DNA of 38,913 bases from Candidatus Saccharimonadota bacterium (GTDB taxonomy: Bacteria; Patescibacteriota; Saccharimonadia; Saccharimonadales; UBA4665): positions 1-38,913 of the forward strand of contig JAGORO010000008.1 of assembly GCA_018062785.1 (NCBI GenBank), written 5' to 3'. The notes under the pieces are model-generated. The model was not told the origin of the DNA and did no database searches. It worked only from the letters and a program-made list of their open reading frames with translations. The position numbers were made by a program, and so were the translations under genes. Position 1 is the stretch's first letter; every line of letters starts with the position of its first letter. Of this stretch, positions 25,714 through 32,636 are shown in pieces.

Positions 25714-25733
25714 ACGGGGGTAGTTTTGAAGGG

Positions 25734-25759
25734 AAAAGGGCGTTGGTCCCTTTTTGTTT
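25734..25759 (+). terminator. Terminator-like hairpin in the leader of the LysM-CHAP gene
   Basis: Stem AAAAGGG/CCCTTTT with a 7-nt loop (CGTTGGT), followed by TTTTTGTTT. It lies about 15 nt into the predicted transcript, where it could attenuate expression. No known riboswitch consensus was recognised in the following 100 nt, which contain smaller dyads (AGGAA/TTCCT, TCGG/CCGA). Confidence 0.5.
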
Positions 25760-25858
25760 GAGGAACTATATTCATTCCTACAGATCACGAAGTATACAAT
25801 ACGCTTCTCGGTTTAATCCGAAAAAAGTAAAGAATAATAAGTAAAAGTAGGTTTGAAG

Positions 25859-26048
25859 ATGACACCAGAGAATTTTCTCTCCTGTCAAAAGGATTTTTGT
25901 TATTCGTAACAGCAAATCTGAGTCTGTAAAGGCTCAAACGATTCAAAAAAGTCGCCTAGCTTTTAGCTCTAAGCTAAAAAAGGTTGCTAAGCGTAAAACG
26001 CTTAGACGACGACTCGTATCTTCATCCATTGTTTTTGCAAATGTAGCA
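25859..26048 (+). other. Probable 5' coding part of the LysM-CHAP gene, out of frame by one base
   Basis: The frame of the downstream gene is open from 25863 but has no ATG, GTG or TTG before 26049. An ATG at 25859 reads MTPENFLSCQ in another frame and stops after 16 codons. Removing one T from the TTTT run at 25873-25876 joins the frames as MTPENFSPVKRIFVIRNS, followed by a Lys/Arg-rich stretch (KKVAKRKTLRRR) and a membrane helix. This is what a positive-inside N-terminus should look like. Either an indel (real or assembly error) or programmed frameshifting. Confidence 0.6.
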
Positions 26049-27044
26049 GTGCTGCTTGGCGTTGTTGTATTTATTTATCACACATCTCATAAACCGGAAG
26101 TAACGACCACAGCCGCGCTTAATACTGCTGCCGACGCTGATGCTGCCGTCGTGAATCCGGTAGACCGACTGACCTCATATGATGTCGCCGTCAACATGGC
26201 TACCGCACTAAAACTCGACGAGAAGACCGCCATTACTAGTCAAGCTCAGAGTGCCAAGGTTGCTGTGGAAATGAGCGCAAGTGATACTGCTAGCATTGCC
26301 CCAAAGCCGCAACTTGTGAATACAACACTCAAGAGCTGGCGTGATGTCCAAGAGTACAAGGCCGTGCAAGGCGATACGCTCGATTCTATCGCGCAGAAGT
26401 TTGGCGTGACGAGCGACAGTATTAAGTGGTCCAACAGCCTTGCTGCGGATACTATCGCAACGGGGACAACACTTGTGATCCCTCCTGTTAACGGCATTGT
26501 TGTGACTGCCAAGGCTGGTGATACCCCTCAGAGCCTGGCTGCAAAATATCAGGCTAATGCCGAGCAGATTGCACGTATGAACGATGCCGAGCAGAGTGGT
26601 CTCGTCTTGGGGAGGCGAATCGTGATACCCGACGGTAAAATCGTGCCTGTAGTAGCTACCCGTTCAGCGGTGACGAGTGGTTTTATACAGACAAATGGTT
26701 CGACTGGTGGATTCGTACCTCGATATGGCGGCAATGGCTATGATTTTGGCTGGTGCACCTACTACGCTGCCGCTCGAGCCGGCGCACCTGGTAACTGGGG
26801 CAATGCCAATACGTGGGCGTACTATGCTGCACGCAGTGGCTGGAGCGTAAGTTCGGCGCCTCGTCCAGGAGCGATCTTCCAGACGGCTCGTGGTTGGGCT
26901 GGTCACGTCGGTATTGTAGAGGAAGTATCCGAAGATGGGTCGCAGATCAAGGTTAGTGACATGAACGGATTTGCTGGCTTTGGCCGAGTGGGCTACAGTG
27001 GCTGGATGCCCGCTGGTAGCTACGAGCACTACATCTACCACTAA
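26049..27044 (+). CDS. LysM-CHAP cell-wall hydrolase, membrane-anchored
   Basis: 331 residues from a GTG; the true protein is probably about 60 residues longer (see 25859-26048). The N-terminus is a membrane helix (LLGVVVFIYHTSH). Two LysM domains bind glycan strands: KAVQGDTLDSIAQKFGVTSD and VTAKAGDTPQSLAAKYQANA. A C-terminal CHAP domain follows, with catalytic Cys in FGWCTYYAAARAG, His in GWAGHVGIVEEV and a polar partner in KVSDMNGFAG. CHAP enzymes are peptidoglycan amidases or endopeptidases. Likely acts in wall remodelling or separation, together with MltG just upstream. Confidence 0.9.
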   Translation: MLLGVVVFIYHTSHKPEVTTTAALNTAADADAAVVNPVDRLTSYDVAVNMATALKLDEKTAITSQAQSAKVAVEMSASDTASIAPKPQLVNTTLKSWRDVQEYKAVQGDTLDSIAQKFGVTSDSIKWSNSLAADTIATGTTLVIPPVNGIVVTAKAGDTPQSLAAKYQANAEQIARMNDAEQSGLVLGRRIVIPDGKIVPVVATRSAVTSGFIQTNGSTGGFVPRYGGNGYDFGWCTYYAAARAGAPGNWGNANTWAYYAARSGWSVSSAPRPGAIFQTARGWAGHVGIVEEVSEDGSQIKVSDMNGFAGFGRVGYSGWMPAGSYEHYIYH

Positions 27045-27086
27045 AGCAGTTGCTCTTAGACGCCCCAGTGTGTACAGGGGTACATG

Positions 27087-27102
27087 TGTTATAATATAAA
27101 CA
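27087..27102 (+). promoter_or_regulatory. Consensus extended -10 promoter of obg, leaderless
   Basis: TGTTATAAT at 27087-27095 is a perfect extended -10. The ATG begins 8 nt after its last base, where transcription should start. No ribosome site. Confidence 0.8.
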
Positions 27103-28383
27103 ATGAACTTCATTGATAACTCCAGTGTGACCGTAGTGGCGGGCAAGGGCGGTAACGGCCGTACTTCTTTTCGGCATGAGAAATTTGTCGATCGGGGCGG
27201 TCCGGACGGCGGCGACGGCGGCGACGGCGGCAGCGTCATTTTTGTGGCCAGCCGCAACCAAGACACGCTAATGTCGTTTCGATACCAAAAAGAGTTGCGG
27301 GCCGAAAACGGCCAAGATGGCGATAAGAAAAAAAAGCACGGTCGGCGAGGAAAAAACCTACTCATCCCCGTCCCCGTCGGTACTATGGTATACGAAAACG
27401 AGGCTATCATTGCTGACCTGACTCGAGATGGCCAAGAGTATGTTATCGCTAAGGGGGGGCGTGGCGGATTCGGCAACGCACACTTTATTAGTAGCGTACG
27501 CCAAGCACCAAATTTCTCTGAACCGGGTGAAGAGGGTGAGCTCCGCGAGCTTCAGCTCGAGCTGAAGCTGATTGCCGACGTCGGCCTCGTGGGCTTACCA
27601 AATGCTGGCAAATCAACGCTAATCTCGGTCGTCAGCAACGCCAAGCCGGCCATTGCCGACTATCCATTCACGACGCTCACGCCAAACTTGGGAGTAGTAG
27701 ACATCACAGGTAGTGGCAGCATGTTGCTGGCTGACATACCGGGATTGATCGAAGGGGCTGCGGACGGCAGGGGCCTAGGAGATGAGTTTTTGAAACACGT
27801 CGAAAGAACGGCGGTACTCCTACATCTTGTAGATGTGCGCAGTGGGACAGTTGCCGAAGATTACACCGTCATTCAGAACGAGCTTAAAAACTATGCAGTA
27901 GACCTCAGTCAAAAGCCTCAAATTGTGGTTATCGCCAAGATAGACACCGTTCTACCAGAAGATGTTGAGGCGGCGGCCAAGAAGCTTAGAAAAGTAGTGC
28001 CAAAAGGTGTCGATATCTTGCAAATTTCTTCACAGGCGCACCAAAACACCCAAGAACTTATGTATAAAACTCACGCACTCGTCAAGCAAGAACGCGAAAA
28101 GCAAATGAAAATAACAGAGGAAGAATCGGCATCCAAAGATGAATTACCAGTTCTAACCATCCCATCGGAAACGAGCTGGAAGGTCGAGAAAGAGAAAAAT
28201 GGCTACCGAGTATCCGGCCCTGGTATCGATCGTTTTAGTACGCGTACGGACTTTAGTAACGAGGAATCTTTGCAGCGGCTCCGCTCGATTATGCGCAAAA
28301 AAGGCATTCTGCACGAGCTGAATCGCCAAGGCGCGTCGCCAGAAGATACCATTACCCTCAAATCAGGCTCATTTGAACTATAA
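27103..28383 (+). CDS. obg: GTPase Obg (CgtA)
   Basis: 426 residues, full length. Essential GTPase for late 50S ribosome assembly and stress control. The N-terminal glycine-rich Obg fold begins VTVVAGKGGNGRTSFRHEKF and continues GGPDGGDGGDGGSVIFVA. The G domain has G1 GLPNAGKST, switch region YPFTTLTPNLGVV, G3 DIPGLIEGA, G4 near IVVIAKIDT, and a G5-like ISSQ. The C-terminal OCT domain is present (VSGPGIDRFSTRTDFSNEES, then LRSIMRKKGILHEL). The DNA encoding the glycine run is a short GGC-rich repeat. Confidence 0.97.
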   Translation: MNFIDNSSVTVVAGKGGNGRTSFRHEKFVDRGGPDGGDGGDGGSVIFVASRNQDTLMSFRYQKELRAENGQDGDKKKKHGRRGKNLLIPVPVGTMVYENEAIIADLTRDGQEYVIAKGGRGGFGNAHFISSVRQAPNFSEPGEEGELRELQLELKLIADVGLVGLPNAGKSTLISVVSNAKPAIADYPFTTLTPNLGVVDITGSGSMLLADIPGLIEGAADGRGLGDEFLKHVERTAVLLHLVDVRSGTVAEDYTVIQNELKNYAVDLSQKPQIVVIAKIDTVLPEDVEAAAKKLRKVVPKGVDILQISSQAHQNTQELMYKTHALVKQEREKQMKITEEESASKDELPVLTIPSETSWKVEKEKNGYRVSGPGIDRFSTRTDFSNEESLQRLRSIMRKKGILHELNRQGASPEDTITLKSGSFEL

Positions 28384-28405
28384 AATTGCATAATTATTAA
28401 AATTA

Positions 28406-28420
28406 TGTTAAAATACAACA
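28406..28420 (+). promoter_or_regulatory. Extended -10 promoter of the archaemetzincin-like gene, leaderless
   Basis: TGTTAAAAT at 28406-28414, with the ATG starting 7 nt after its last base. The gap to obg is only 37 nt and is AT-rich. Confidence 0.7.
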
Positions 28421-29002
28421 ATGTTACAGGCAACGGTATTTGCGGATGCAACCTTTGACCCAGAGCGCAAGCCAGCAATAGATTTTGGTTTGGAGCTTGT
28501 GGGCGCCCAGCTTACGACGATGGGCGGCATTGCAGTACGTCATTACAATATTGGCGGTTCGCTGCCAATGCTCAACTCACGCCAAGTTGATGGACCGAGA
28601 GTGTTGGGCGCACTACCTGCGTGGCGCAATAAGGCTCTAGAGGTGTTTGTTACCGGCAAAGATCTGGGGCATCCTCAGGTAAACTTTATATACGGCATGA
28701 GTCAGTTCGGGGAAGGAAAGGCAATCTTTTCGCATTCTCGCTACACAGAGGAAGAGGATGTGGCCTTGGCGGCACTTGTTGCCCACGAAGTTGGCCATTC
28801 GCTTGGGTTAGTGAATCCGGCTAAGCCAAACTACGATCGTCGCAATCGATTTGCTGGCCATTGCGCCAATGTTTGCTTAATGCAGGCTGTAAATAATAAA
28901 GCTGAAGCACTTCAGGCAGCACAAACAATAGTAACTATGCCTAAGACTTCAGGTTTTTGCGGCGATTGCACGAGCCATCTACAGGCATTCAAGACCATAT
29001 AA
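28421..29002 (+). CDS. Archaemetzincin-like zinc metalloprotease
   Basis: 193 residues, no signal peptide, so probably cytosolic. The zincin motif HEVGHSLGL lies at 122-130. Downstream are GHCANVCLM (146-154), with a possible third zinc ligand H147 and the Met-turn Met, and FCGDC (179-183). This mirrors the archaemetzincin signature (HExxHxxGxxH-C, CxM, later CxxC), whose four cysteines bind a second zinc. Oddities: about 15 extra residues (VNPAKPNYDRRNRFA) between the GL and the GHC, and CxxxC rather than CxxxxC. Archaemetzincins have no well-defined physiological substrate. Assignment from motif pattern only. Confidence 0.75.
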   Translation: MLQATVFADATFDPERKPAIDFGLELVGAQLTTMGGIAVRHYNIGGSLPMLNSRQVDGPRVLGALPAWRNKALEVFVTGKDLGHPQVNFIYGMSQFGEGKAIFSHSRYTEEEDVALAALVAHEVGHSLGLVNPAKPNYDRRNRFAGHCANVCLMQAVNNKAEALQAAQTIVTMPKTSGFCGDCTSHLQAFKTI

Positions 29003-29050
29003 TCAAGCCACTTAGTTGGTAAGCAGTTTTTGCTCTAGCCAAAATTGAAA

Positions 29051-29365
29051 AGGCTGGAGGGGCGTGCCCCTCCAAGACTGTAGTAAGATTACACGAGAAT
29101 TTTGGAGCCGAAGGCGACACAGACAGCTCCGCTGCCGTGCTTTAGGGGTGGGGAGTGTAGGAATGGGATGGGGTTTTCTAGCTTCCAACGTCTAAGAGGG
29201 GGCGAGCCCTCCCCTTGATGAAATCACAAGCCCTCCAGAACCATAGTGTGATTATATGGGATGAGGATGAAGTGCTAGGGGTAAAGACTAGGAATGAGGA
29301 CGAATCTCAGAATATTGATACTGGCTTAAATAAGATTTTCTAACGTCCAATGTCCAACGTCTAAT
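29051..29365. repeat. Degenerate palindromic repeat element D
   Basis: The 380-base gap 29003-29382 holds no gene. A hairpin GGAGGGGCGTGCCCCTCC sits at 29056-29073. Bases about 29102-29160 resemble element B on the same strand (AGCTCCGCTGCCGTGCTTTA is shared), then the GTAATCG hairpin of A/B is missing and is replaced by TTTTCTAGCTTCCAACG. The segment CGAGCCCTCCCCTTGATG near 29203-29220 resumes the similarity. The right end (29334-29365) is the family boundary in reverse: AGATTTTCTAACGTCCAATG, then TCCAACGTCTAATGG. A mosaic, decayed copy. Confidence 0.7.
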
Positions 29366-29382
29366 GGTACACTGGTAGCATA
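29365..29382 (+). promoter_or_regulatory. Extended -10 promoter of exonuclease I
   Basis: TGGTACACT at 29365-29373, 9 nt before the ATG, again predicting a leader of a few nucleotides. It lies at the very edge of repeat D. Confidence 0.55.
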
Positions 29383-30822
29383 ATGAGCGAATCAACCTTT
29401 TTTTGGTATGACCTTGAGACGACGGGTGTCAGCCCACGACAGGACCGGATTATGCAGTTTGCTGGTCAACGTACCGACATGCAGATGAATCCTATAGGCC
29501 AGCCGATCAATGTTCTAGTTCGCCTGAGCGATGACGTATTACCATCGCCAGATGCAATTTTGGTTACTGGTATAACTCCGCAGCAAACCATTCAAGATGG
29601 CATAACCGAAGTCGAATTTTTGAAGTTGTTTTACGAAGAAGTTGCTCTGTCGGACACGATTTTTGTTGGATTTAACTCGGTGCGTTTTGACGATGAGTTT
29701 ATGCGGTTCCTGCACTATCGCAATTTTTATGACCCCTACCAGTGGCAGTGGCAGGATGGGCGAAGTCGTTGGGATTTACTCGATGCTGTGCGAATGATGC
29801 GCGCGCTGAGGCCGGAGGGCATAAAGTGGCCAATGTTAGACGGCAAACCTACAAACCGCCTCGAGCTGCTAACAAAAGAAAATACTATTGCCCACGACAA
29901 TGCCCACGATGCTCAAAGCGATGTGCGGGCTTGTATTGCACTGGCTAAGCTTATGCAGACGAGTCAACCAAGACTATTTGCATGGCTACTGGAGCTGCGC
30001 GATAAAAAAGCCGTTGCTAAGCTTGTCGAAGCCGATGAGCCGTTCGTGTATAGCAGCGGTAAATACGATGATGAGCACGAGAAAACGACGGTTGGTATCA
30101 GACTCGCAGCGCACCCCAATCGTCAGGGGGCAGCGCTTGTGTATGACTTACGGCATGACCCAACTGAGTTTTTTGCACTTTCGCCTAAAGAGCTCGCAGA
30201 AAGATGGCAATACAATCGTGACCCAGAAGCGCCGAGTCGGCTACCCGTCAAGACACTGCAATATAATCGCTGTCCAGCTATCGCTCCATTAGGTGTACTC
30301 GATGACGCATCACAGGAGCGTATTCATTTGTCCCCAGACACAATCAAGCGTAACTTGCGGGCTCTTAAGTCTGAGCCAATATTCGCGGCTACTGTTATTG
30401 CAGCAGTAGAAGTTCTGGATGATTGGCAACAGAAGAGGCAGAATGCACTCGGTGATACCGACGCCAGCGAACGACTATACGACGGATTTCTCGATACCAA
30501 AGATCAGAATCTACTCGGTGTAATGCGAGCCGCAGACGCGACTGAGATCATGGATATTAGTCAAGACTTTCATGATGAACGCCTGCGAGATATGAGCCCG
30601 TCGTACAAGGCTCGGAATTTCAAGGAAGCACTGAGCAATGATGAGCGAGAAGCTTGGGAGAAGTATCGGTACGAACAATTAATGTCGGGTGGCGCCAAAA
30701 GTAGAGTCGCTACCTTTATGCACCGGCTCCAAGAACTTGCCCAATCTCGTCCCGACCAAGCTTTCTTGCTCGAAGAGCTTCATCTGTACGCAGAAAGTAT
30801 CATGCCTAGCGCTGAAGCCTAG
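29383..30822 (+). CDS. sbcB: Exodeoxyribonuclease I (SbcB family)
   Basis: 479 residues, normal length. A 3'-5' exonuclease on single-stranded DNA in mismatch repair and recombination. DEDDh active-site motifs: FFWYDLETTGVSP (Asp and Glu), VGFNSVRFDDEFMRFL (Asp), and AHDAQSDVRACIALAKL (His and Asp). The regions after it match the ExoI SH3-like and C-terminal domains: AALVYDLRHDPTEFFALSP, LPVKTLQYNRCPAIAPLGVL, and FKEALSNDEREAWEKYRYEQ. It ends 6 nt from the 3' end of a reverse-strand gene. Confidence 0.95.
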   Translation: MSESTFFWYDLETTGVSPRQDRIMQFAGQRTDMQMNPIGQPINVLVRLSDDVLPSPDAILVTGITPQQTIQDGITEVEFLKLFYEEVALSDTIFVGFNSVRFDDEFMRFLHYRNFYDPYQWQWQDGRSRWDLLDAVRMMRALRPEGIKWPMLDGKPTNRLELLTKENTIAHDNAHDAQSDVRACIALAKLMQTSQPRLFAWLLELRDKKAVAKLVEADEPFVYSSGKYDDEHEKTTVGIRLAAHPNRQGAALVYDLRHDPTEFFALSPKELAERWQYNRDPEAPSRLPVKTLQYNRCPAIAPLGVLDDASQERIHLSPDTIKRNLRALKSEPIFAATVIAAVEVLDDWQQKRQNALGDTDASERLYDGFLDTKDQNLLGVMRAADATEIMDISQDFHDERLRDMSPSYKARNFKEALSNDEREAWEKYRYEQLMSGGAKSRVATFMHRLQELAQSRPDQAFLLEELHLYAESIMPSAEA

Positions 30823-30828
30823 GAATAT

Positions 30829-31038
30829 CTACAGCAGGCCGTTTCGGACCAAGAGTTTTTCGACCTTGTGGTGTAGCCGCTTTGCGCGAAAGCCGTAGTA
30901 GTGCAAGGCGTACAGCCGAAATAGTTCAATGGCGAGTACCATCGAAAAAACGACAAGTACAAACGCTTCGAGCGACAGCTCTATGTTTGTACCCGGTACC
31001 AAGCCAAGCAGCATAAATTCTTGCAATGTGTTTTGCAT
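30829..31038 (-). CDS. Small membrane protein, 69 residues
   Basis: A real gene judging by a strong GAGGTGAGG site directly upstream and its membrane profile. One long hydrophobic helix (about 22-46, LSLEAFVLVVFSMVLAIELF) is followed by a basic, aromatic C-terminus (YALHYYGFRAKRLHHKVEKL), suggesting the C-terminus lies inside. Family not recognised. It heads in the same direction as the two membrane protein genes to the right but with a 73-nt gap. Confidence 0.65.
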   Translation of the reverse strand: MQNTLQEFMLLGLVPGTNIELSLEAFVLVVFSMVLAIELFRLYALHYYGFRAKRLHHKVEKLLVRNGLL

Positions 31039-31111
31039 ACCTCACCTCATTCTAAAGTGAGTGAATTATACACCAAAATAATAAAAAAAGCAACTATGTT
31101 ATATAAAATGC

Positions 31112-31549
31112 TTACGGTTTTTTATGAGCATCTAGTGCCTTGCTCTTGCGTCGACTACGTCGTGTATTGAGTCGATCTCTGTTCATGCTCGCAATAAATA
31201 CAGCGCTAAAGAAGGCGCTGACTCCAGCGCTGACTTGCCAAGTTGCAGCATGAGACCAGATAAGATAACTGGCAGCAATAAGCAGGACAAAGGCTAGTAT
31301 GTCGTATGCCCACTCGATCTTAGAATTTTTTGGAAAGAAAAATTCGATAACTTTGCCACCATTTTTGAGTGTGTACTGCTTGATTCTTTCGGCCCAAGGA
31401 TTATGGACGGATAGTATTCCAAGTCCAGCCAAAAAAACCGCTATGCCACCAGGCCCAGGCAGCCATCCGACCAACGGTGAGAGGACGACCAGAATATACC
31501 CCAAGGTGTCGTAGGCGATGCGTTTTCCGCTTCGTCGCAAAAAATCCAT
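31112..31549 (-). CDS. PGPGW-type transmembrane protein
   Basis: 145 residues. The motif GWLPGPGGIAVFLAGLGILS matches the PGPGW family of small membrane proteins, whose function is unknown. Helices are about 15-50 (possibly a re-entrant pair around PGPGG) and about 84-115 (LAFVLLIAASYLIWS, AGVSAFFSAVFIAS). The C-terminus is strongly basic (RLNTRRSRRKSK). A TATACT box lies on the reverse strand at 31558-31563, 8 nt before the ATG, so it is probably leaderless and separately transcribed from the MscS gene behind it. Confidence 0.8.
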   Translation of the reverse strand: MDFLRRSGKRIAYDTLGYILVVLSPLVGWLPGPGGIAVFLAGLGILSVHNPWAERIKQYTLKNGGKVIEFFFPKNSKIEWAYDILAFVLLIAASYLIWSHAATWQVSAGVSAFFSAVFIASMNRDRLNTRRSRRKSKALDAHKKP

Positions 31550-31608
31550 ACAGTTGCAGTATACCCGACGACGAGCAGGCTACCTATTGGCTTTGTTACT
31601 ATTCAGGA

Positions 31609-32496
31609 CTATTTCCTGGATTGTTGCATCGAGTAATTGATGGAGTGCGCGAGCTCTACCTTGTGTTTTTTGAATGCAGATAGCAGTCGCCGACGCATTT
31701 CTGCAGAGACACTCCATTGTTCCGAAGGCTGAACTTTACCGACAATATTTACCTCGAGTGAGAGGTCTGAGTACGTGCCAATGCTAAAGAAATGTGGCGG
31801 ATCGATGATTTTTGCTTGCCATTTTTCGTCTTGGGCTAGTTTGTCGCCGATGTCATTGATAATTTTGGCGAGTGCATCGACATCGGTACTAGGCTTGACA
31901 GCAACGGCAAAGTTGACCTTGGAGAAGCCCATCGTTTTGTTGATGACATGCATGACATTCCCATTTGGAAGGTAGTGGACGTTGCCATCCGCATCGCGCA
32001 GAACCGTCGATCGTATCCCAAGCTTTTCAACAGTGCCCGAGGCCCCCTCGATATCTACGATATCGCCGACGCGGTATTGATTTTCGGTGATAATAAAGAC
32101 ACCCGTCAAGAAATCTTTAATGAGCGACTGGGCCCCAAAGCCAAGAGCCACCCCTAGGATACCTGCGCTTGCGAAGAGCGGGGTTAGATTAATACTGGGA
32201 AAGAATACTTTGAACAGCATGAGTGCCACGACAATACCAATAAAGATACGCCACACGACGTCTAGGAGGCTGATAAGGGTATCTTGTCGTTTTTTGACAT
32301 CACTCTCGGTCATGTCGTTGTACTTGGTGATGCGTATTGAATGCTTGATTACCCTGCGAATAATGATGATGCCGAAGTGCCGCAAAAACCAGCCAGCCAC
32401 AAGTAGGGCAAGTACGTTTGGCGCGGTAGCGACGACCCATTCATGAAGGTCTTTGGCGCTAAAGAGCCAAAATTCTTCCTTAGAAAAAATATCCAT
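31609..32496 (-). CDS. mscS: Small-conductance mechanosensitive channel (MscS family)
   Basis: 295 residues, close to the E. coli length of 286. It opens under membrane tension to release solutes on osmotic downshock. Three N-terminal helices (about 20-40, 65-90, 95-115) precede the pore helix and vestibule: [40 protein letters not shown], and [14 protein letters not shown]. The Gly/Ala-rich TM3 packing pattern is present. The beta and alpha/beta C-terminal domain is complete, ending [19 protein letters not shown]. Confidence 0.95.
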   Translation of the reverse strand: MDIFSKEEFWLFSAKDLHEWVVATAPNVLALLVAGWFLRHFGIIIIRRVIKHSIRITKYNDMTESDVKKRQDTLISLLDVVWRIFIGIVVALMLFKVFFPSINLTPLFASAGILGVALGFGAQSLIKDFLTGVFIITENQYRVGDIVDIEGASGTVEKLGIRSTVLRDADGNVHYLPNGNVMHVINKTMGFSKVNFAVAVKPSTDVDALAKIINDIGDKLAQDEKWQAKIIDPPHFFSIGTYSDLSLEVNIVGKVQPSEQWSVSAEMRRRLLSAFKKHKVELAHSINYSMQQSRK

Positions 32497-32502
32497 AAGC
32501 GT

Positions 32503-32511
32503 AGTATAGCA
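32503..32511 (-). promoter_or_regulatory. Extended -10 promoter of mscS, leaderless
   Basis: Reverse-strand TGCTATACT whose last base is 7 nt before the ATG at 32496. It is the same sequence used by htpX. Confidence 0.75.
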
Positions 32512-32603
32512 GGCCGAGGTAAATAAGGAAGGTTAGAGCTTGAGTGGGTGGTTTGTATGACTGCCGGAAGGGCCATGGACTGGAAAAAAACTGCTTTTTC
32601 GCG

Positions 32604-32636
32604 TATACTATACCGGCATTAAAGTAATGGGGAAGC
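32604..32636 (+). promoter_or_regulatory. Promoter and ribosome site of uvrA
   Basis: TATACT at 32604-32609, then about 20 nt of leader containing GGGGAAG before the ATG. No SOS-type operator was recognised. Confidence 0.55.

Noticed and set aside
25720-25860. Cyclic-di-AMP (ydaO-type) riboswitch
   Set aside because: The gene context fits, but I could not recognise the conserved core; reported only as a structured leader.
26240-27480. Long reverse-strand ORFs opposite the CHAP and obg genes
   Set aside because: They are antisense to clear conserved domains, with compositions typical of mirrored codons.
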